The notes below the pieces were generated by a model, which was given only the letters and a program-made list of their open reading frames with translations, ran no database searches and had not been told where the DNA came from. From assembly GCA_032115775.1 (NCBI GenBank), contig JAUMBL010000198.1, forward strand, positions 1 through 38,866: a stretch of DNA of 38,866 nucleotides, written 5' to 3'. The stretch comes from M3007 sp032115775. Lineage in GTDB: Bacteria > Bacteroidota > Bacteroidia > Chitinophagales > Saprospiraceae. A program made the position numbers and the translations under genes. Within the stretch, counting starts at the first letter, position 1. Each line of letters starts with the position of its first letter. Below are positions 33,328 through 38,866 of the stretch, in pieces.

Positions 33328-34470
33328 ATGCACGTCTCTGATCTCCTCCAGCGCGCCTTGCGCCTCGAATGGCTCAGCCCCGAAGAAGGGGTGTTCCTTT
33401 TCGAAAATGCCGCCACCGCCGAACTGATGTACGTCGGCGCCGCCCTGCGACAACGACACGTGCCCGGAAATGTGGTCACCTGGATCATTGACCGCAATTC
33501 GAATACCACCAACGTGTGTATCGCCAATTGCAAGTTCTGTAATTTCTACCGCCGACCGGGACACGAGGAGGCATATATCACCTCGATCGAAGAATATAAA
33601 GTAAAAATTGAAGAAACGTTCGCCCTCGGCGGCGAACAACTGCTGCTCCAGGGCGGCCATCACCCGGATCTGGGTCTGCGCTTTTATACGGATCTGTTCC
33701 GAAAGCTCAAGGAACTTTACCCCAACCTCAAACTCCACGCCCTAGGCCCTCCGGAAGTAGCGCATATCGCCAAACTGGAAGGCATGACGCACTACGACGT
33801 GCTCAAAGAATTGCATGCCGCCGGACTGGACTCGCTGCCGGGCGCCGGCGCAGAAATTCTTTCAGACCGGGTGCGCCGCCTGATCTCTAAAGGCAAATGC
33901 GGCGGCGAAGAGTGGCTGAATGTCATGCGCGCAGCACACCAATTGCGCATCACAACCTCGGCGACGATGATGTTCGGCCATATCGAAACCAACCTCGAAC
34001 GCATGGAACACTTTGCCGCCCTGCGGCAGGTGCAATCGGAAAAACCCGCCGATGCCAAAGGATTTCTGGCGTTCATACCCTGGCCGTTTCAAGACGAAGA
34101 TACGATTCTCAAAAAAATTAAACGCGCCCGCAACGCAGTCACAGGCGACGAATACGCCCGCATGATCGCGATGAGCCGCATCATGCTGCCCAATGTCACG
34201 AACATTCAGTCGTCCTGGCTCACGGTCGGTAAGCAGGTAGCCCAGGTAACGCTCCACGGCGGCGCCAACGACTTCGGCAGCATCATGATCGAAGAAAATG
34301 TGGTGTCCGCCGCCGGCGCGCGATTCCGCTTCACCGCGCAGGGTATCCAGGACGCGATTCGCGAAGCCGGGTTTCAACCGCAACTGCGCAACCAACAATA
34401 TGAATTCAGGGAACTGCCGGCCGGAATCCGCCAGCAGGCCTTAGACCGCGCAGCGCTGATCGTAGATTAG
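33328..34470 (+). CDS. mqnC: Cyclic dehypoxanthinyl futalosine synthase MqnC
   Basis: A 380-residue radical-SAM enzyme that turns dehypoxanthinyl futalosine into its cyclic form in the futalosine route to menaquinone. The [4Fe-4S] motif CxxxCxxC is C64-IAN-C68-KF-C71 in NVCIANCKFCNFYRR. Other blocks are LLLQGGHHPDL, LHALGPPEVAHIAKLEG, PGAGAEILSDRVR and GKCGGEEWL, all typical of MqnC rather than MqnE. The ATG at 33328 is chosen; an upstream in-frame TTG at 33304 would add eight residues with no family match. No other mqn gene is in the window. It implies a menaquinone-based respiratory chain. Confidence 0.93.
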   Translation: MHVSDLLQRALRLEWLSPEEGVFLFENAATAELMYVGAALRQRHVPGNVVTWIIDRNSNTTNVCIANCKFCNFYRRPGHEEAYITSIEEYKVKIEETFALGGEQLLLQGGHHPDLGLRFYTDLFRKLKELYPNLKLHALGPPEVAHIAKLEGMTHYDVLKELHAAGLDSLPGAGAEILSDRVRRLISKGKCGGEEWLNVMRAAHQLRITTSATMMFGHIETNLERMEHFAALRQVQSEKPADAKGFLAFIPWPFQDEDTILKKIKRARNAVTGDEYARMIAMSRIMLPNVTNIQSSWLTVGKQVAQVTLHGGANDFGSIMIEENVVSAAGARFRFTAQGIQDAIREAGFQPQLRNQQYEFRELPAGIRQQALDRAALIVD

Positions 34471-34491
34471 CGCACGTCTGGAATTCTCTTT

Positions 34492-34518
34492 AAAACCTCG
34501 AAAGAGTGACATTATTCT
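34492..34518. repeat. Short palindromic repeat, diverged copy B
   Basis: AAAACCTCGAAAGAGTGACA followed by TTATTCT. The stem bases differ from the other copies (CTC-GAAA-GAG in place of CCCC-GAA-GGGG) but a hairpin is kept, while the TGACATTATTCT tail is identical. Confidence 0.8.
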
Positions 34519-34537
34519 AGGTTGGCGTTTTGGCGTC

Positions 34538-34564
34538 AAAACCCCGAAGGGGTGACATTATTCT
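34538..34564. repeat. Short palindromic repeat, copy C
   Basis: AAAACCCCGAAGGGGTGACA followed by TTATTCT, identical to the copy at 12067-12092 over the whole core. It lies 20 bp after copy B in the same orientation, in the gap between the convergent mqnC and flippase genes. Confidence 0.88.
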
Positions 34565-34570
34565 CTATCC

Positions 34571-36037
34571 CTACAAGACCTTCTCCGTATCCCGCCATTC
34601 GCCCATTTTGATCAGCCCAAGCCCAAATGCAAGTACGGCGCAAACCAGCGCAAGCGCGCCGGCCTGCGCAAACCAGGGAAGCGCCGTATGGTAAAACAAC
34701 AGCCAACCGCCTGACAAACTCAACCCCGCATAAGCCCCAACCCGCGCCAAGCCGCGCCAGGAAGGGCGCACGTCGTAGTGCCGCAAACACAAACCCATCA
34801 TAGACACTGCAACGAAGCTCTGGGTACCCAAGGTGGCCCAGGCGGCGCCAACCGCCTGCAAGCGAGGGGTCAAAAACAGATTCAAACCGACGTTTAACAC
34901 AATGCCCAGAAGAAAATAGCGATTCATCTGCATCAGCCGACCGTCGGCCGTAAGCAGGGTGCTGAAAATATACGTAGCGCCGACCGGCACGAAGGTCCAA
35001 ATCAAAATACCAAGGGTATCCCAGCGATATGCCGAAGCGCGCAAGGGCATCATGAGCTCAACCAAGTCCCGCCGTGCAAAAAAAATGCAGACCGCTACGC
35101 AAATACTGCCCGCCCAAATGAGGCGAAAACCCACAGACACCAACGGGCGCACCGGCGCGCCGCGCCGAAGCAACTGCGCAAACATGGGCAATAACAAACT
35201 CGCAAATAAATACCCCAGCATGTTGGCGGCATCCAGCAAACGGTACGCCCCCGCATACACCTCGGCGTGCGCCCGCCCGTCGGGCAACAAGCGCTCCAAT
35301 AAAATACCGTCAAGCCGGGTATAAGCCGACATCAACAGGGTCACCAAAGCAAAAGGAAAACTGTTCTTCAACAGCGCAATCAGCGCCGCCCGACCCCGCC
35401 GAAGGTTCCGAAACCATGCCGGACGAAAAGTAAGTGCGACCTTTTTTCGCAAAATCACCCATACCAACGCAACCGTACAGAGCAACGCCAGGGTCTGCGC
35501 CAAGGCAAATTGCACCACCGTGACCGGACCGGCCAACAGCCCCCCCCACAACAACAAACCGCAAAAAAAGAGCATCAACAACTTGTCCAGCGACGACAAC
35601 AAGCTGTCCAACCAAAAATACCCCAGCCCGGAAATGTTCGTACGCAAAAATAAAATACCCTGCACCAAGGCCTGATTTACCAATAAAACCAGCAAAAGCG
35701 GCAGGAGCGCAGCTTCGTACCCCAGCGCAAACCAGGCAAAAAGCATCGAAATCACGATGTACAAACCGCTTAATAGCAACTTGAGCGCCAGTAAATTGGG
35801 AAAATATTTCTGTAGCGTCGCCGGATGCCGACTTACATGGCGATTGTTGAAATTCTGAATGCCTAAATCGCTAATTATCTGAAATATATAACTAAAATTG
35901 AGCAAAGCGAAATACGCGCCGTAGGCCTCGCCCACTTGGTTCTGTACCGTCAGGTCTATCCCAAAAATAAAAAACGGCTTTATCAACAGGTTGATAAAGA
36001 GCAGAAATGAAATATTAATCAGAAATTCGCGACGCAT
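34571..36037 (-). CDS. Polysaccharide flippase (Wzx/MATE-like), first of a divergent pair
   Basis: A 488-residue polytopic protein with about fourteen predicted helices, of the oligosaccharide flippase/Wzx type that flips lipid-linked sugars across the inner membrane. The N-terminus (INISFLLFINLLIKPFFIFGIDLTVQNQVG) and the pattern of an N-terminal polysaccharide-synthesis domain and C-terminal half, with GRLMQMNRYFLLGIVLNVGLNLFLTPRLQAVGAA near 380-412, fit the family. ATG start at 36037. No glycosyltransferase genes lie next to it. The divergent neighbour at 36126 has the same length but little sequence similarity, so they are not a recent duplication. Confidence 0.8.
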   Translation of the reverse strand: MRREFLINISFLLFINLLIKPFFIFGIDLTVQNQVGEAYGAYFALLNFSYIFQIISDLGIQNFNNRHVSRHPATLQKYFPNLLALKLLLSGLYIVISMLFAWFALGYEAALLPLLLVLLVNQALVQGILFLRTNISGLGYFWLDSLLSSLDKLLMLFFCGLLLWGGLLAGPVTVVQFALAQTLALLCTVALVWVILRKKVALTFRPAWFRNLRRGRAALIALLKNSFPFALVTLLMSAYTRLDGILLERLLPDGRAHAEVYAGAYRLLDAANMLGYLFASLLLPMFAQLLRRGAPVRPLVSVGFRLIWAGSICVAVCIFFARRDLVELMMPLRASAYRWDTLGILIWTFVPVGATYIFSTLLTADGRLMQMNRYFLLGIVLNVGLNLFLTPRLQAVGAAWATLGTQSFVAVSMMGLCLRHYDVRPSWRGLARVGAYAGLSLSGGWLLFYHTALPWFAQAGALALVCAVLAFGLGLIKMGEWRDTEKVL

Positions 36038-36125
36038 TGGAACGGATCGCGGTAAAAGTCGAAATTAATATTGAAATGAACGAAAGAATATTGATTGGGC
36101 CGACTTGCCGCGCAGTAGTATCATT

Positions 36126-37592
36126 ATGTCTTTGATTAGGAAACTAGCCGGCGAAACGGCGCTATACGGATTAAGCAGCATCGTAGGCCGATTGCTGAAT
36201 ATGCTCCTCGTGCCTTTCTACACACGGGTGCTGGCCACCACCCATGAGTACGGGGCAGTGATTGATCTGTACGCGACCTCCGCCTTCATCATGGTGCTGT
36301 TTTCGTATCGCGTGGAATCGGCTTTTTTCCGCTTCGGCACGCCGGAGGCCGACCGGGAGCGGGCCTATGCAACCGGTCTGTATTCGCTGCTTGTAAGCAC
36401 CGCGCTGATTGCCGGTTTGCTGCTGCTCTACGCCCAGCCGATCGCTTCCGCCCTAGCTTATCCCGAACATCCGGAGTACGTGCGCTGGTTCGCACTGATC
36501 CTCGCGTTCGATTGTTTGGCGGAACTGCCTTTCGCGCGCCTGCGATTAGAACAGCGCCCCCGGCGCTTTGTAGCCGTCAAACTGACGAATATCGGGGTCT
36601 ATATCGGTATGAACCTGTTCTGGTTGGTGTTTTGCCCCTGGGCGGCTCGGCAGGGGATTGACTGGGTGCAGCACGTCTGGACGCCCGGCCTGGGCGTTGG
36701 CTATATCTTTCTGTCGAATTTGATTGCAAGCCTGGTCACGCTGCTGCTGCTGGCGCCGCAGTTCCGACAACTGCGCCGAAGCTTCGATTTCAACCTGTGG
36801 AAACAAATGCTGGGGTACGCAGCGCCGCTGATTATCGTGAGCCTCGCCGGTATTGTGGATGAGATGTTCAGTCGCTCGATGTTGAAATACCTCCTGCCAG
36901 GTAATCCGACCGAAAATCTGGCGCAGGTGGGTATTTTTGGCGCCAATTATAAACTGGCCGCGCTCATCACTTTGTTTACACAAGCGTACCGATATGCGGC
37001 GGAGCCGTTTTTTTTCCGAAATGCACAGGCAACGGACGCGCAGCGCACCCAGGCGGAGGTCACGAAATGGTTTACGATCAGCTCGGCGGCCGGCATGCTG
37101 GCAATCCTGCTGTTTCTGGATGTCGTCAAATATTTTATTGATGAAAAATACTGGGACGGACTGCACGTCGTACCGGTGCTGCTCACCGCCAACCTGCTGC
37201 TCGGCGTCTATTACAATTTTTCGATTTGGTACCGCTTGCGCGACCGCACCGGACTGGGCGCGCTGATTTCCGTGGCGGGCGCGGCGCTTACTATTGTCTT
37301 CAACTTGTTGCTGATTCCGGCTTTTGGCTATACCGGCGCAGCATACGTAACGGTGCTTTGCTACGGATTCATGTGCTTCGCCACCTGGAACACCGGGCGG
37401 CGTCACTATCCGGTGCCGTATCCCTTGCGCCGCATGGGCGCTTACGTATTGTGCGCGTACGGACTATGGGGCGCCGGGCTGCTGGCGGCGCAGGCGGCGA
37501 GCGACTGGCCGGCGGTTGTATGGGCCGCACGGGTGCTGCTGATGGCGGTTTTCGTGGCCACTGTCTATTATTTTGAAATTCGGAAGCGGTAA
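36126..37592 (+). CDS. Oligosaccharide flippase-family protein, second of the pair
   Basis: A 488-residue flippase-family membrane protein. It opens with the typical LIRKLAGETALYGLSSIVGRLLNMLLVPFYTRVL, in which the helix-1 GETALYGLSSIVGR block is common to Bacteroidota lipopolysaccharide-type flippases. A second family block, NLLLIPAFGYTGAAYVTVLCYG, lies near 390-412. The ATG at 36126 is used; an in-frame TTG at 36105 would add seven residues. The 88-bp gap to the divergent flippase must hold both promoters. It ends two bases before fabH, which is convergent. Confidence 0.82.
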   Translation: MSLIRKLAGETALYGLSSIVGRLLNMLLVPFYTRVLATTHEYGAVIDLYATSAFIMVLFSYRVESAFFRFGTPEADRERAYATGLYSLLVSTALIAGLLLLYAQPIASALAYPEHPEYVRWFALILAFDCLAELPFARLRLEQRPRRFVAVKLTNIGVYIGMNLFWLVFCPWAARQGIDWVQHVWTPGLGVGYIFLSNLIASLVTLLLLAPQFRQLRRSFDFNLWKQMLGYAAPLIIVSLAGIVDEMFSRSMLKYLLPGNPTENLAQVGIFGANYKLAALITLFTQAYRYAAEPFFFRNAQATDAQRTQAEVTKWFTISSAAGMLAILLFLDVVKYFIDEKYWDGLHVVPVLLTANLLLGVYYNFSIWYRLRDRTGLGALISVAGAALTIVFNLLLIPAFGYTGAAYVTVLCYGFMCFATWNTGRRHYPVPYPLRRMGAYVLCAYGLWGAGLLAAQAASDWPAVVWAARVLLMAVFVATVYYFEIRKR

Positions 37593-37594
37593 TT

Positions 37595-38587
37595 TCAGGA
37601 TGCGCTGTCTGCAGGCACGGCCGTCCACCGCAACGCCATCCCGGCATAGGTCAGGCCGCCCCCAAACCCGATCAGCAATACGGTATCGCCCGGCTTGATT
37701 TTGCCGGCTTGCACGCCAAGGTGCAGGGCGAGCGGAATCGTCGCCGAAGAAGTATTGCCGTAATAAACCAGGCTCTCCAATATTTTTTCCATCGGAAAAT
37801 CCAACTGCTCAGCGACTGCCTCCAAGATGCGCATATTGGCGCTGTGCGGCACAAGCCAGTCCACCTGATCCAATGTAATGCCGCTGCGCCGCGCAATTTC
37901 GCGGATATACACCGGCATTTGCGAGACCGCCCATTTGAATACCTTGCGGCCGTTTTGGTGGATTTTTCCATTCGGCTCGATCGGCTCGCCGTTTACCTCG
38001 TCTTTAACGTAGCTAAGGTACAAATCCTGTCCGCCACTACCTTCCGAGCCTGTAAGCGCACCCAAAAATCCGCCTTTTTCCACCGCTTCCACCAATACGG
38101 CGCCCGCGCCGTCGCCAAACAGGATACAAGAGGTGCGGTCGGTGTAATCGGTGATTTTAGACAACGTTTCCGCACCCAGCACCAATATTTTTTTGTGCGT
38201 GCCGGCGGCGATGAGTCCGCGCGCCAACACCAGGGCGTACGAAAATCCGGCACAGGCCGCGTTGACGTCGAGCGCGCCGGTGTGGCGCAAGCCGAGTTTA
38301 TACTGGATTTGACTTGCCACCGAGGGCATCGGCTGGTCGGGCGTCACGGTTGCTACCAGGATAAAATCCACATCTTCGGTCGTTTTGCCATAATTGGCTT
38401 CCAGGTTCCGGATCGCGGCCACGCACAAATCCGATGTAAACTCGTCCGGCCGGGCAAATCGCCGCTCGGAAATCCCCGTCCGGCTGCGAATCCACGCGTC
38501 GTCGGTATCAATAATTGTTTCAAAATACCGGTTGTCTATAACGTGCGCAGGCACATACGATCCGATGGCAGTGATAGCGGCTTCCAT
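37595..38587 (-). CDS. fabH: 3-oxoacyl-ACP synthase III (FabH)
   Basis: A 330-residue ketoacyl-ACP synthase III that starts fatty-acid synthesis by joining acetyl-CoA (or a branched acyl-CoA) with malonyl-ACP. The catalytic triad is complete: C112 in NAACAGF, H248 in VPHSANMRI and N278 in YYGNTSSATIPL. The GFGGGLTYAG ending is also typical. Length is normal and the start is ATG. Other fab genes and rpmF, which often sit beside fabH, are not within the 279 bp to the window edge. In Bacteroidota such enzymes often use branched primers, which the sequence alone does not decide. Confidence 0.94.
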   Translation of the reverse strand: MEAAITAIGSYVPAHVIDNRYFETIIDTDDAWIRSRTGISERRFARPDEFTSDLCVAAIRNLEANYGKTTEDVDFILVATVTPDQPMPSVASQIQYKLGLRHTGALDVNAACAGFSYALVLARGLIAAGTHKKILVLGAETLSKITDYTDRTSCILFGDGAGAVLVEAVEKGGFLGALTGSEGSGGQDLYLSYVKDEVNGEPIEPNGKIHQNGRKVFKWAVSQMPVYIREIARRSGITLDQVDWLVPHSANMRILEAVAEQLDFPMEKILESLVYYGNTSSATIPLALHLGVQAGKIKPGDTVLLIGFGGGLTYAGMALRWTAVPADSAS

Positions 38588-38866
38588 AGCTGAATGTTAG
38601 CGGATGCAGGGCATTTTTCCCGGCTCCGAGTGAAAAAACGACTCTTTGTTTTAAAAATTTTTCATGCAAACCTATTTACTTTATTTTATTTGGCGTAAAA
38701 TAATTTAAACCTTATACGAAAAAGATAAATTTACAATTAAAAAAAACAAAAAGGTTAGTAATAATTTTGACAAATTAGCATTAATCCGCTGAAAATTCCG
38801 AACTAAAAGCTGCTAAAAAACCACTACCTTTGCGCTCCTCCAAAAACGAAGCAATTACCTCATCCT
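38588..38866. other. AT-rich region upstream of fabH and of a gene beyond the window
   Basis: No ORF of note. From about 38640 to 38820 the DNA is rich in A and T compared with the rest of the window, as expected for a strong promoter region. It should hold the fabH promoter (minus strand) and one for a plus-strand gene that starts past the edge. Confidence 0.6.
38825..38832 (+). promoter_or_regulatory. Bacteroidota -7 promoter element (TACCTTTG)
   Basis: TACCTTTG is an exact TAnnTTTG match after a 180-bp A/T-rich stretch. The driven gene lies outside the window; at least 34 bases of leader are within it. Confidence 0.6.

Overview
The window looks like a chromosomal segment of a GC-rich Bacteroidota bacterium, most likely of the Saprospiria/Cytophagia type. 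Evidence for this: repeated matches to the Bacteroidota -7 promoter element TAnnTTTG just before genes, no visible Shine-Dalgarno dependence, an archaeal/eukaryal-type prolyl-tRNA synthetase, futalosine-route menaquinone synthesis (MqnC), a FadL/OmpP1 outer-membrane protein, a secreted S9 peptidase and a NuoL-like DabB next to DabA. The placement below phylum is inference. No rRNA, tRNA, CRISPR array or intact insertion sequence was seen.

Layout. 1-4.5 kb: the 3' part of a cyclase-family hydrolase, an LpxL/HtrB-type acyltransferase and a large secreted S9 peptidase. 4.6-7.3 kb (minus strand): a di-haem cytochrome c peroxidase, recO and an MtfA-like membrane protein that lacks catalytic residues. 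7.3-12.5 kb: a 9-bp tandem-repeat locus, gpsA, an HD-domain/Pycsar-effector-type membrane fusion, a polyprenol-phosphate mannosyltransferase, a convergent MFS transporter, and a 650-bp AT-rich gap. 12.5-17.2 kb: proS divergent from a secreted Trp/Asn-rich repeat protein, then long hairpins and an OmpP1/FadL channel. 17.2-24.9 kb: a SNF2 helicase, an M29 aminopeptidase, a PcrA/UvrD helicase, a second locus of the same repeat family, a small cytochrome c and a Nudix hydrolase.

25.0-33.1 kb is the most system-like region: a small exported protein, a SulP anion (probably bicarbonate) transporter, an outer-membrane porin, DabA and DabB. Read together this is a candidate inorganic-carbon uptake operon reaching from outer membrane to cytoplasm. 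Between the porin stop codon and dabA sits a 162-bp MITE-like element with perfect 16-bp terminal inverted repeats and an 8-bp flanking direct repeat. A diverged, inverted copy lies just after dabB, so dabA-dabB is bracketed by the element.

33.3-38.9 kb: mqnC, two copies of a short palindromic repeat also present near 12 kb, two divergent polysaccharide flippases, fabH, and a promoter for a gene beyond the window.

The strongest items for follow-up are the dab operon with its MITE pair, the stand-alone HD-PycTM fusion, the repeat family shared by two distant loci, the long hairpin before the OmpP1 gene, and the MtfA-like protein with a lost active site. All similarity statements are by eye from motifs; no database search was run.
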